From the NCBI RefSeq assembly GCF_000196875.2, contig NC_014532.2, positions 3,658,001 to 3,722,000 on the forward strand: a stretch of DNA of 64,000 nucleotides, given 5' to 3'. The notes beneath the pieces were generated by a model that searched no databases, was not told the DNA's origin, and worked only from the letters and a program-made list of their open reading frames with translations. The DNA comes from Halomonas elongata DSM 2581. GTDB lineage: Bacteria; Pseudomonadota; Gammaproteobacteria; Pseudomonadales; Halomonadaceae. Shown here piece by piece: positions 8,897-19,307 of this stretch; within the stretch, counting starts at the first letter, position 1; the number at the start of each line of letters is the position of its first letter. The position numbers and the translations under genes were made by a program.

Positions 8897-10068
8897 CAGG
8901 CCCGTCCCCGCTGGCGCGTCAGAAAACGCCCGAGACGCCCGACAGCCTCCTCCAGCCGACCGACATCGGTCGTGAAGGCAATGCGCACATGATGCTCGCC
9001 ACCCTGCAGGGCGAAGTCGGTCCCCGGCGTGATGGCGACGTTTTCCTCCTCGAGAAAACGCAGGCAGAACGTCTCGCTGTCGTCGCTGTAGCGCGAGATG
9101 TCCAGCCACAGGTAGAAGGCGCCCTGAGGCGGCAGCGACGGCGCCAGCCCCAGCGAGGCCAGGCCATCGAGCAGGGCGTCGCGGCGGCGCTGCAGCTCGA
9201 CGCGACGCTGTTCGAGCAGATCCAGGCAATCGGGCCGGAAGGCCGCCAGGGCGGCGTGCTGTGCCGGCGTCGAGGCGGCCAGGAAGACATTCTGCGCCAG
9301 CCGGGAGAGCGGCTCGACCGCCGCCTCGGGGGCAACCAGCCAGCCCAGGCGCCAGCCGGTCATGCCGAAATACTTGGAGAAGCTGTTGACCACGAAGGAC
9401 TCCGGCGCCACCGCGGTCGCCGACAGGGGCGCCAGGTCATAGGTCAGCCCCTGATAGATCTCATCGACCAGCAAATGCCCGCCGCGCTCGGCTACTGCGC
9501 TCGCCACCCGGCCCAACTGCCCGGCATCGAGCATGTGGCCGGTGGGGTTCGAGGGAGATGCCAGCATGGCCAGGCGGGTGCTCTCCCGCCAATGCCTTGC
9601 CACCAGCTCAGCATCCAGTTGCCAGCCGCTCTGCCCATCGACCGGTACGGCGTCGATCTCGGCACCGGCCAGCGCCATGAAGTGGCGATTGCACGGATAG
9701 GTGGGATCGGCCATCAGTACGCGATCGCCGGGCTCCACCAGCAACTGACTGGCCAGCAGCAGCGCACCGGAGGCCCCGGGCGTGACCAGGATACGCTCGG
9801 GCGCCACCTCGGCGCCGAAGCGCTCGGCGTAGTGCTCCGCGATGGCCTCGCGCAATGCCGGCAGGCCAGCGGCCGGCGTATAGCGAGTATGGCCTGCGCT
9901 CAGGGCCTGCTGCCCCGCCTCGAGGACCGGCCTCGGCGTCGGGAAATCCGGTTCGCCGATCTCCAGGTGGATGACATCGTGTCCGGCCGCCTCGCGGGCC
10001 TGGGCGGCTTCCAGCAGATTCATCACGCGGAAGGGGGCAACGCCCTCCAGACGCGAGCTCCAGGACAT
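8896..10068 (-). CDS. class I PLP-dependent aminotransferase
   Basis: Fold type I aminotransferase of 390 residues. The substrate loop IGEPDFPTPRPV is near residue 37; the PLP-lysine is in SFSKYFGMTGWRLGW; the C-terminal Arg region (HHVRIAFTT) binds the carboxylate. It resembles the aspartate/aromatic aminotransferase-like group of uncertain substrate often found beside sfsA. The start at 10068 follows GGAGA; upstream codons in frame are rich in Arg and not family-like. Coupled to sfsA by TGATG. Confidence 0.9.
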   Translation of the reverse strand: MSWSSRLEGVAPFRVMNLLEAAQAREAAGHDVIHLEIGEPDFPTPRPVLEAGQQALSAGHTRYTPAAGLPALREAIAEHYAERFGAEVAPERILVTPGASGALLLASQLLVEPGDRVLMADPTYPCNRHFMALAGAEIDAVPVDGQSGWQLDAELVARHWRESTRLAMLASPSNPTGHMLDAGQLGRVASAVAERGGHLLVDEIYQGLTYDLAPLSATAVAPESFVVNSFSKYFGMTGWRLGWLVAPEAAVEPLSRLAQNVFLAASTPAQHAALAAFRPDCLDLLEQRRVELQRRRDALLDGLASLGLAPSLPPQGAFYLWLDISRYSDDSETFCLRFLEEENVAITPGTDFALQGGEHHVRIAFTTDVGRLEEAVGRLGRFLTRQRGRA

Positions 10069-10319
10069 GGCTGTCTCCTCTGCACGTGAACGGCCACTCC
10101 TTGCCCGTGAGCGCCGCCGGCGGGCATCTTTCACGCTCGCCATGGTCAAAAATGGCATGTTACGACTTTTGGCACGCCGACGCAGTCTCACGGCTCCCCG
10201 TGGAACATGGGTCTTGCAAAGTCGCCATTTTTTCGCTAAACAAGCATCCCTTTGGCGTGAGATACCTTAGCACCGCGGCGGGTATTGATCAGCAGTCACT
10301 AAAGTAGCGAGGCAGTCCC

Positions 10320-10757
10320 ATGCCAGTAGCCGAACAGAAGATGGAAGCGCCCAAGAAATTCACCCCGTACGAGCCGGCGCCGGGTGAAGAGTACATGAAC
10401 GAGAAGCAGCTCGAGCACTTCCGGCAGATCCTGCTGGGCTGGAAGCAGGAGCTGATGGAAGAGGTCGACCGCACGGTTCGCCACCTGCAGGAAGAGGCGA
10501 ACAATTACGCCGACCCGGCCGACCGCGCCACTCAGGAAGAGGGCTTCAGCCTCGAACTGCGCACCCGCGATCGTGAGCGCAAGCTGCTGAAGAAGATCAA
10601 CGAGACCATCGAGAAGATCGACGAGGACGACTACGGCTTCTGCGAGGCCTGCGGCGTCGAGATCGGCATTCGCCGCCTCGAGGCGCGCCCCACCGCCACG
10701 CTGTGCGTCGATTGCAAGACCCTCGCCGAACTCAAGGAAAAGCAGCTCGGCGGCTGA
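10320..10757 (+). CDS. dksA: RNA polymerase-binding transcription factor DksA
   Basis: Binds in the RNA polymerase secondary channel and, with ppGpp, controls rRNA and amino acid promoters. 145 residues: a coiled coil whose tip has the DPADRATQEE acidic motif (about 62-71), and a C4 zinc finger CEACGVEIG...CVDCK near the C-terminus. The N-terminus MPVAEQKMEAPKKFTPYEP is typical. The 251-base gap upstream, shared with the divergent aminotransferase, must hold its promoter; no clear hexamers were identified. gluQ follows, as in other gammaproteobacteria. Confidence 0.96.
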   Translation: MPVAEQKMEAPKKFTPYEPAPGEEYMNEKQLEHFRQILLGWKQELMEEVDRTVRHLQEEANNYADPADRATQEEGFSLELRTRDRERKLLKKINETIEKIDEDDYGFCEACGVEIGIRRLEARPTATLCVDCKTLAELKEKQLGG

Positions 10758-10890
10758 GGCGGCGCTGTCATCGACTTTCCGCGTCGGGCCCGCACGGCCC
10801 GGCGCCCCGTCACCCGGGAGGCGCTGACGACAGCCGGGCCCAGGCACCGCTGAGTCGGCAGCACTTCCCAGATCCGCCCCGGAGCCGTCC

Positions 10891-11787
10891 ATGAGCGTCT
10901 ATCGTGGCCGCTTCGCCCCCACACCCTCGGGCCCCTTGCACTTCGGCTCGCTGATCGCGGCGCTGGCCAGCTATCTCGATGCCCGCCATCAACAAGGCCA
11001 CTGGCTGCTGCGTATCGAGGACATCGACCCGCCGCGCTGTCCGGCCGGCGCGGCAGACACCATCCTGCGCCAGCTCGAGGCCTTCGGCCTGCACTGGGAT
11101 GGCCCGGTCCACTGGCAACACGACCGCGACGGCGCCTATCAGGCGGCACTCGCCAGGCTCGAGGCCCAGGGCCTGGCCTACCCCTGCAGCTGCTCACGCA
11201 AGCAATGGCGGGATCATCCCATCTACCCCGGTTGGTGCCGGACAGGTCCTCGCGAGCCGGACAAGCCCCTGGCCTGGCGCCTGCGCAGCGACCTCGGCCC
11301 GCGCCCGATCGTCTGGCAGGATCGACTGTTCGGCCTGCAACGCTTCGATCCCGCCGCCCTCGGCGATGTCGTCCTCAAGCGCAAGGACGATCTCTGGGCC
11401 TATCAGCTCGCCGTGGTGGTGGACGATGGCGCCCAGGGCATCACCGATGTCGTTCGCGGCTTCGACCTGCTGGACAACACGCCCTGGCAGCGCCAGCTCC
11501 AGCACGCCCTGGCACTGCCGGAACCTCGTTACCTGCACCTGCCATTGATCCTCGCTGACAATGGGCAGAAGCTGTCGAAACAGAACCTGGCGCCGGCCCT
11601 GCCGGAACAGGCGGAGGCCGCGCGCCCCCTGCTGCATCGCGCCCTGGTCGCCCTCGATCAGGCGCCACCCGCGGCGCTGGCCACCGAACCGGCGAGCGCG
11701 CAACTCGACTGGGCCATCGCGCACTGGTCACCGCAACGCCTGCAGGCAACCGCCGAAAAACGCGAACCGCACGCCGCTCAACGCTGA
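10891..11787 (+). CDS. gluQ: glutamyl-Q tRNA(Asp) synthetase
   Basis: Truncated GluRS paralogue without an anticodon-binding domain; it attaches glutamate to queuosine in tRNA-Asp. 298 residues. The HIGH-type motif is in RFAPTPSGPLHFGSL (about 7-21). Zinc ligands are in CSCSRKQW...YPGWCR, and the KMSKS-like motif is GQKLSKQN. It lies in the conserved dksA-gluQ order, just upstream of the CbrAB genes. Confidence 0.95.
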   Translation: MSVYRGRFAPTPSGPLHFGSLIAALASYLDARHQQGHWLLRIEDIDPPRCPAGAADTILRQLEAFGLHWDGPVHWQHDRDGAYQAALARLEAQGLAYPCSCSRKQWRDHPIYPGWCRTGPREPDKPLAWRLRSDLGPRPIVWQDRLFGLQRFDPAALGDVVLKRKDDLWAYQLAVVVDDGAQGITDVVRGFDLLDNTPWQRQLQHALALPEPRYLHLPLILADNGQKLSKQNLAPALPEQAEAARPLLHRALVALDQAPPAALATEPASAQLDWAIAHWSPQRLQATAEKREPHAAQR

Positions 11788-11795
11788 GGAGGCTC

Positions 11796-11975
11796 ATGTA
11801 CGTCTATCGCATCATGTTGTTCCTGGTCTTCGGCGGTTATCTGTTCTCGCCGCTGCTGATGAGCGGCTGGGCCAATCCCGGCGCCGCCTGGTACCGCCCC
11901 TTTCTCATCTGGGGCGGACTGATCGCCCTGACCCTGTGGCTGGAACAGAAGCGCAAGCTCGATGAACAGCGCTAG
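11796..11975 (+). CDS. cbrX: CbrX-like small membrane protein
   Basis: A 59-residue protein beginning MYVYRIMLFLVFGGYLFSPL, with two hydrophobic segments (about 5-22 and 34-50) joined by a short polar loop (SGWANPGAAWYRP) and a charged tail EQKRKLDEQR. A GAGGAGG ribosome site lies just upstream. It occupies the place between gluQ and cbrA where Pseudomonas has the small gene cbrX, which is co-transcribed with cbrA there. Its stop is 15 bases before the cbrA ATG. The symbol rests on position and size; its function is not known to me. Confidence 0.75.
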   Translation: MYVYRIMLFLVFGGYLFSPLLMSGWANPGAAWYRPFLIWGGLIALTLWLEQKRKLDEQR

Positions 11976-11990
11976 GAAGGCATTCGCACC

Positions 11991-14943
11991 ATGAGCCTCA
12001 ACCTCCCCGGCCTGCTGGCACTCGGCATCGGCTATCTGTCCCTGCTGTTTCTCGGCGCGCTGGCCGTCGATCGCGGCTGGCTGCCGAGCCGACTGGTACG
12101 CCACCCGGTCGTCTACACCCTGGCACTCGGCGTCTATGCCAGCGCCTGGGCGGTCTACGGCAGCCTCGAGTTCGCCAGCCACTACGGCTTCGGGTATCTG
12201 GCCTACTACCTGGGCGCCGCCGGCGCCTTCCTGCTGGCACCGGTACTGCTGGTGCCGATCCAGCGCATGACCCGCACCCACCAGCTCTCCTCGCTGGCCG
12301 ACCTGTTCGCCTTTCGCTTTCGCTCGCGCTGGGTCGGCACCCTGCTGACCCTGGTCAGCCTGCTGGCCGTGCTGCCCTTGCTGGCCCTGCAGATCCAGAC
12401 CATGGGCCATGCCATCCATCGCCTCAGCGGTGTCGGCTCGCCCTCCCTGCTGGCCCTGGGCTTCAGCCTGTTGATCGCCTTGTTCGCCATGCTGTTCGGC
12501 GCTCGCCACACGCACCTCAACACCCGGCACGACAGCCTGCTGGCAGCGATCGCCCTGGAGTCGCTGGTCAAGCTGGTCGCCATGCTGGCCCTCGGTGCCG
12601 TGGCCCTCTTCGGCGTCTTCGACGGCCCCGCCGATCTCCAGACCTGGCTCGACGGTGCCGGACACGTCGACCAGACCCGCATCGCCCAGCTCGATCCGGC
12701 CCAGTGGCGCACGCTGTTGCTGCTGTTCTTTTCGGCGGCCTTTCTGATGCCGCAGATGTTCCACATCACCTTCGCCGAGACCCTCGACCGACGTACCCTG
12801 CTCCAGGCCAGCTGGGCACTGCCGCTGTTCCTGTTGTTGATGGCCCTGCCGATACCGCTGATCCTGTGGGCCACGCAGCGCCTGGGGGTCGACGAGGTAG
12901 GTGCCGGCGCCGCCTATCTGGCCTTCGGCCTGTCCTCGTCGTGGTGGGTCGGCGGCCTGGCCTTCATCGCCGGCCTGGCCGCGGCGAGCGGTACCATGGT
13001 CATCATCTCGCTGGCCCTGTCGGGGATGATCCTCAATCACTTCGTACTGGTGGCGCATCCACCGATCGCCCAACCCGACCTCTATCGCTGGCTACGCTGG
13101 CTGCGCCGCGGCCTGATCGCCGCGGTGATCGTCGGAGGCTGGCTGTTCTATCGCCTGGTCGGCGTGCACCACGATCTCTCCACCCTGGGCCTGGCCTCCT
13201 TCGTCGGCATGGCCCAGTGCCTGCCGGGCATGCTGGCCCTGCTGTACTGGCCGGGCGCCAACCGCAAGGGCATGGTTTCCGGTCTCGTGGTCGGCCTGGC
13301 GATCTGGCTGGCCGGCTTGTGGGTGCCGCTGCTCACCGAGCATCCTCCGATGGTGTTCCTGCCGCCGGGACTGGATGTCCTGGCCGGCGAGCCCGCCTGG
13401 TACAGCGTCACCCTGGTCTCGCTGGCGGCGAATATCCTGACCTTCATCCTCGTCTCCCTGGCCACCCGGACCTCGGCCGGGGAGCGTGCGGCGGCCGAGG
13501 CCTGCTCCGTGGACGCCGTGGTACGGCCCATGCGGCTGCCCCTGGTCGCGGCCAATGGCGCCGAATTCAAGCGCCACCTGGCCCGCGTACTGGGCGAGGA
13601 CGTGGCCCAGCGCGAGGTCGAGCGTGCCCTGACCGCGCTGCGACTGTCGCCCCTCGACGGGCGCCCCTATGCCCTGCGGCGCCTGCGCGACCACATCCAG
13701 GCCAACCTCTCCGGCCTGATGGGCCCCTCGGTGGCCCAGGACATCGTCGATCGTTGCCTGCCCTATCGGCACAACGGCCCCAGCGCCACCGAGGACATCC
13801 ACTTCGTCGAGAGTCGACTGGAGGCCTATCGCTCGCGGCTCACCGGCCTGGCGCGCGAGCTCGACGGCCTGCGACGCTACCATCGCCGCACCCTGACCCG
13901 CTTGCCCGTCGGCCTGTGCGCCTTCGGCGAGGATGGCGAGCTGCTGATGTGGAACGACGCCTTGGCCGAGCTTTCCGGCATCGAGGGAGACTCGGTGATC
14001 GGCGCCCACCGCGACACCCTGCCCGCTCCCTGGAACGACCTGCTCGGCCAGATTCTCGCCGCACCGCAGGGCCGCCTCTACAAGCAGCCGGTCAGCCTGT
14101 CGCGGGGCGAGCGTTATCTGACCCTGCACCGCGCCGGCCTGCAGGGCGAGCAAGGGGAAGACGGCGGCTATGTCATCCTGGTGGAGGATCACAGCGAGAT
14201 GAAGTGGCTGGAAGACGAACTGGTCCACGCCGCCCGCCTTGCCTCCATCGGCCAGTTGGCCACCGGTGTCGCCCACGAGATCGGCAATCCCATCACCGGC
14301 ATTTCCTCGCTGGCCCAGAACCTGCGTTACGACACCGACGATCCTGCCCTGCTCGAGACGGCCGACCAGATCCAGGCGTTGACCGACCGCGTCTCGAAGA
14401 TCGTCGGCTCGCTGGTCGGCTTCGCCCATGGCGGCCGACACGTCACCGGCGCGGACTTCGCTCCCACCAGCATGGCCGAGGTCACCGACGAGGCCCTGCA
14501 CTTGATCCGGCTCGCCCGCTCGGGGGAGGATGTCCGATACGAGAACCGCTGCCCGACCGACCAGGCGGTCATCGGGGACGCGCAGCGCCTGCAGCAGGTG
14601 ATGATCAACCTGCTGGGCAATGCCCGGGACGCCAGCGAGCCAGGAGATCGCGTCATCGTCGAGGCCATGCCGGAAGATCGACGCCTGCACCTGACCATCA
14701 CCGACGAAGGCCACGGCATCGCCCCGCAGATGCGCGACCACCTGTTCGAGCCCTTCACCACCACCAAACCGGCGGGGGAAGGTACGGGTCTGGGCCTGCC
14801 GCTGGTCTACAGCATCGTCGCCGAGCATGATGGCCAGATCGAGATAGAGTCCCCGCCCGCCGGCCAGGCCAGCGGTACGCGCATCCATCTGTGGCTACCC
14901 CTCGACCCACAGAATGGCGAACCACAGAATGGCGAAAGCACCC

Positions 14944-14966
<23 letters not shown>
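11991..14966 (+). CDS. cbrA: CbrA-type sensor histidine kinase with SSF transporter domain
   Basis: Membrane histidine kinase of the CbrAB system, which senses carbon/nitrogen state and sets catabolite repression in pseudomonads. 991 residues. About the first 500 form a sodium:solute symporter-like region with around a dozen hydrophobic segments. A linker follows, then a PAS domain (about 635-735, LPVGLCAFGEDGELLMWN), a HisKA box with phospho-His 762 (TGVAHEIGNPITG) and an HATPase domain (NLLGNARDAS, GTGLGLPLVYSIV). AGGAAGG precedes the ATG. Its 3' end overlaps cbrB by 23 bases. The transporter domain may transport histidine, as reported for Pseudomonas; the substrate here is unknown. Confidence 0.93.
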
Positions 14967-16335
<1,369 letters not shown>

Positions 16336-16443
16336 TCCACACCGCACCATCCCGCTTCGCACCACCTCGACTAAAGTGCAACGCCTTGCCTCGCCGGGTC
16401 GAGGCCCTGTTCATGTGGCCTCGGATACACATTACGCACCATT

Positions 16444-16494
16444 TGTTACCTTCCCACACAGCCTGTGCGCCATCTCGGGGCAGTTTGGGTAACA
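16444..16494. promoter_or_regulatory. TGTTACC...GGTAACA half-sites upstream of crcZ (candidate CbrB site)
   Basis: TGTTACC (16444-16450) and its exact inverse GGTAACA (16488-16494) are separated by 37 bases, and end 75 bases before the -24 element of a sigma-54 promoter. This is the usual place for an activator site of an NtrC-type protein. As I recall, Pseudomonas CbrB sites are described as TGTTAC-type inverted repeats, so the match is suggestive but not verified. The same 7-mers recur upstream of panB. Confidence 0.6.
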
Positions 16495-16568
16495 CTGTCC
16501 CTGGGGCATCGAAGTGACAAAATGATGAAATCCAATAAGCAATTGAATAAAAAGGATTTACAAGCCAT

Positions 16569-16584
16569 TGGCACAGCCTCTGCA
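16569..16584 (+). promoter_or_regulatory. sigma-54 promoter of the crcZ-like RNA
   Basis: The sequence TTGGCACAGCCTCTGCAA (16568-16585) has the -24 GG at 16570-16571 and the -12 GC at 16582-16583, exactly 12 apart, as RpoN promoters require. It differs from the consensus TGGCACGnnnnTTGC at only two positions. Transcription is predicted to begin near 16595, at the left end of the A-rich repeat region. It lies downstream of cbrB, a sigma-54 activator gene. Confidence 0.85.
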
Positions 16585-16594
16585 ACATTATGGG

Positions 16595-17088
16595 CAAGAA
16601 AAACAAATCCGGATGCTACCGACGGCTCCAACAACAACAATGACCGAACGCGGTGGCAGGACCCGAACCAACAACAACAAGCCCTTCGGGTCGAGACACT
16701 TGGGCGCCATGCCGACAACAAGAACAGCAACGGCGATGGGCGCAAGTCCTTCGAGGTCAACAACAACAAGAACTCGAAGCCGGAAATCAGGACGCGACGC
16801 ACCGACAATCGGCCACCAACAAGAACAAGGGCCGTCAGGGTGCACTCCCGGTAACAACAACAAGCCACCGGGGGAAGGTATGCCAGGCATGCCGTCGTGG
16901 TTGGATTATTGTTTTGAATACGAGGCGGTCGCCGCCAGGAACGTCAATAAAGACAACAACATGCTTGCCTGAGACTCCTTGGTGACTGTGGTGCGTATTC
17001 AAGGCGATGCGCCATCACGAAGAAGAACCAGCAGCAACGGATGCTGCACCTTGCTTGATCCAGGGGAGGCCAACCGGCCTCCCCTTTC
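16595..17088 (+). ncRNA. crcZ: CrcZ-like Hfq/Crc-sequestering small RNA
   Basis: Noncoding transcript of about 490 bases between cbrB and pcnB, the exact position of crcZ in Pseudomonas. Nine A-rich segments of the AAnAAnAA kind lie at 16595-16607, 16629-16640, 16669-16681, 16713-16730, 16758-16773, 16816-16829, 16852-16864, 16945-16960 and 17018-17038, several inside predicted loops. In Pseudomonas such motifs bind Hfq with Crc and titrate the catabolite repression complex when CbrB is active. A sigma-54 promoter stands at the 5' end and a strong hairpin terminator at the 3' end. The open frames crossing this stretch only reflect the CAA repeats. Pseudomonas CrcZ is about 400 bases with fewer motifs. 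Confidence 0.85.
17062..17088 (+). terminator. crcZ terminator
   Basis: Perfect 10-bp stem AGGGGAGGCC (17062-17071) / GGCCTCCCCT (17076-17085) with a 4-nt loop AACC, followed by TTTCT. It closes the A-rich RNA region and precedes the pcnB promoter region. Confidence 0.9.
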
Positions 17089-17214
17089 TACGTGCGTTCC
17101 ATGTGCCGCCATGTCGTCCGATGCCCGACTGCCGAGGTGTCGACCATGGCAAGACAGGGCACAGGCATCGGGCCGAATGAGCCCTCGGCACTTCACGCAC
17201 GACAGCGTCACGCT

Positions 17215-17242
17215 TTGCAAGGTGTCGGGTGTCCGCTACACT
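17215..17242 (+). promoter_or_regulatory. possible pcnB promoter
   Basis: TTGCAA (17215-17220), a 16-bp spacer and TACACT (17237-17242), 50 bases before the pcnB start and downstream of the crcZ terminator. Each hexamer deviates from consensus at two positions, so this is a tentative call. Confidence 0.45.
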
Positions 17243-17291
17243 CAACGCTTTTCGTACTCTCCTTCGTACTCCCGCGAGTCGACATCACCGC

Positions 17292-18695
17292 ATGATCAAA
17301 GGTTTTACCCGCTTTCTGCAGAGTCCGGGCGAGCATATCAAGTCACTGTTCGGCCCTCAGGATGCGCCGGCTGGAGACCCCGTGCCGCGCATCATTCCCC
17401 GCGATGAACACCCCGTATCGCGTCAGCACTTCAGTGACGCTGCGCTCAAGGTGCTGTACCGCCTGCACAATGCCGGGTTCGAGGCCTTCCTTGTCGGCGG
17501 CTGCATCCGCGACGCGCTGCTGGGCCGCATGCCCAAGGATTTCGACGTGGCCACCGATGCCACGCCGGACGAGGTGCGCGACCTGTTCCGCAACTCGCGC
17601 ATCATCGGGCGCCGCTTCCGCATCGTCCACGTGCGCTTCGGTCGCGAAGTCATCGAGGTCACCACCTTCAGGGGCAAGCCCAACGACGATCACGGCGACC
17701 ACATCGCCCAGCAATCCGACGACGGCATGCTGCTGCGCGACAACGTCTGGGGCAACATCGAGGAAGACGCGCTGCGCCGCGACTTCACGATCAATGCCCT
17801 GTATTACAACATCGCCGATTTCTCGATCCACGATTTTGCGGACGGGGCACGCGACATCGACGCCCGCACCCTGCGGCTGATCGGTGACCCGGCCACGCGC
17901 TATCGGGAAGACCCGGTACGCATGCTGCGCGCCATACGCTTCGCCGCCAAGCTCGACTTCAGTCTGGCTCGCGCCACCGAGGAGCCGATCGAGGAACTGG
18001 CCCCGCTGCTCCTGCAGGTGCCACCGGCCCGGTTGTTCGACGAGGTCCTCAAGCTGTTCATGGCCGGTCATGGCGTCGAAACCTTCCAGTTGCTGAGGGA
18101 ATACGGGCTGTTCGCCATGCTGTTTCCCGAGGCCGACGAAGCCTTCGACGAGTTGCCCTGGGCCGAAGGCCTGATCGAGCAGGCTCTGGCAAGCACCGAC
18201 AAGCGCGTTCAGGAAGAGCGACCGGTAACACCGGCCTTTCTGTTCGCCGCTCTGCTGTGGGGGCCCGTCCAGTTGCGCCAACGCGCCCACCAGCAGGACG
18301 GCATGCCACCGATTCCTGCGCTGCAGGCGGCATCGCAGCAGGTGGTATCTCGCCAGCTACAGCATGTCTCCATCCCCAAGCGCTTCAGCCTGCCGATGCG
18401 CGATATCTGGGACCTCCAACAGCGACTGCCCTCGCGCCGCGGCAAGCGCGTCTTTCAGACTCGCGACCATCCACGCTTCCGTGCCGCCTACGACTTTCTG
18501 TTGCTGCGCGAGGCCGCCGGAGAGATCGAGCCCGGGCTCGGCGACTGGTGGACCGCGTTTCAGCAGGCCGATGAGCACGAGCAGCGTCGCCTGCTGGGCA
18601 AGGTCGACGCCGACCCGGCCGGCACCCCGGCACCACGCAAGCGGCGCCGTCGGCGGCGGCGCAAGCCTCGCAATCCCGACGACAACAACACATGA
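17292..18695 (+). CDS. pcnB: poly(A) polymerase I
   Basis: Adds poly(A) tails to RNA 3' ends and so promotes decay. 467 residues. The class II nucleotidyltransferase head is FLVGGCIRDALLGRMPKDFDVATDA, with the catalytic DxD in DFDVATD; the RNA-binding region has LRRDFTINALYYNI and the segment RYREDPVRMLRAIRFAAKL. The C-terminus ends in a basic Arg/Lys-rich tail (APRKRRRRRRRK). The start at 17292 gives MIKGFTRFLQSP; no strong ribosome site is visible. The stop overlaps folK by 4 bases (ATGA). Confidence 0.95.
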   Translation: MIKGFTRFLQSPGEHIKSLFGPQDAPAGDPVPRIIPRDEHPVSRQHFSDAALKVLYRLHNAGFEAFLVGGCIRDALLGRMPKDFDVATDATPDEVRDLFRNSRIIGRRFRIVHVRFGREVIEVTTFRGKPNDDHGDHIAQQSDDGMLLRDNVWGNIEEDALRRDFTINALYYNIADFSIHDFADGARDIDARTLRLIGDPATRYREDPVRMLRAIRFAAKLDFSLARATEEPIEELAPLLLQVPPARLFDEVLKLFMAGHGVETFQLLREYGLFAMLFPEADEAFDELPWAEGLIEQALASTDKRVQEERPVTPAFLFAALLWGPVQLRQRAHQQDGMPPIPALQAASQQVVSRQLQHVSIPKRFSLPMRDIWDLQQRLPSRRGKRVFQTRDHPRFRAAYDFLLLREAAGEIEPGLGDWWTAFQQADEHEQRRLLGKVDADPAGTPAPRKRRRRRRRKPRNPDDNNT

Positions 18696-19195
18696 GCCTT
18701 GCCTGGATCGGTCTCGGCAGCAACCTGGACGTGCCGAGCGCCCATGTCGAACGCGCCCTGGACGAGCTGGACGGCTTGCCACTGACCCGACGCTGCGACG
18801 CCTCCTCGCTCTATGCCACGCGGCCCGTCGGCCCGGCGGATCAGCCGGACTTCGTCAATGCCGTGGCCCGGCTGGAGACTCGCCTGTCGCCCCTGGCCCT
18901 GCTCGATCAGCTACAGGCCCTCGAGCAGCGCCATGGTCGAATCCGCGGACAACGCTGGGGCCCTCGCACCCTGGATCTGGACCTGTTGCTCTTCGATGAG
19001 CAGCACCTCGTCACCCCCCGCCTGACGCTGCCGCATCCGGAAATGACCCGGCGGGCCTTCGTGCTGGTGCCCTTGGCCGAGATCGCCCCGTCCCTGGTGC
19101 TGCCGGACGGCCGTGATATCGCTTCTCTGACTGCCGCCCTGTCGGACGAGACACCGCCTACGAGAATGCCTCCCAAGGTGTTACCCAACGCCTGA
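18692..19195 (+). CDS. folK: 2-amino-4-hydroxy-6-hydroxymethyldihydropteridine pyrophosphokinase
   Basis: HPPK, the step of folate synthesis just before dihydropteroate synthase (folP lies in another operon of this window). 167 residues; N-terminal [11 protein letters not shown], then [19 protein letters not shown] and the substrate/ATP motif [16 protein letters not shown]. Coupled to pcnB by ATGA. Its 3' end contains a TGTTACC repeat (19179-19185) that belongs to the array before panB. Confidence 0.95.
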   Translation: MSLAWIGLGSNLDVPSAHVERALDELDGLPLTRRCDASSLYATRPVGPADQPDFVNAVARLETRLSPLALLDQLQALEQRHGRIRGQRWGPRTLDLDLLLFDEQHLVTPRLTLPHPEMTRRAFVLVPLAEIAPSLVLPDGRDIASLTAALSDETPPTRMPPKVLPNA

Positions 19196-19258
19196 CCGGC
19201 CCAAGCCGTGTTACCTATCGACACCCCAACCGGATTCAGGTAACAATCACCGGTTACA
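19179..19258. repeat. TGTTACC/GGTAACA array with 30-bp period before panB
   Basis: TGTTACC at 19179-19185 and again at 19209-19215, then the inverse GGTAACA at 19239-19245: start-to-start spacing is exactly 30 bp each time. A related GGTTACA follows at 19252-19258. These are the same 7-mers as upstream of the crcZ promoter. The array lies from the end of folK to 50 bases before the panB ATG. A binding-site role is inference. Confidence 0.65.
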
Positions 19259-19307
19259 CATGGCCCCGGGCCCCGCCGGTCGGCCGACAACACAACGAGA
19301 GCACGCC

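Noticed and set aside
16465-16972. Overlapping reading frames of 100-140 codons rich in Asn/Gln or Thr across the cbrB-pcnB gap.
   Set aside because: They arise from the CAACAACAA repeats being open in several frames at once. None has a ribosome site or domain, and the region is explained by a noncoding RNA.
19262-19276. A TGGC...GC pair before panB resembling a sigma-54 promoter.
   Set aside because: The GG and GC elements are 13 bases apart rather than 12 and the flanks do not fit, so it is unlikely to be an RpoN promoter.
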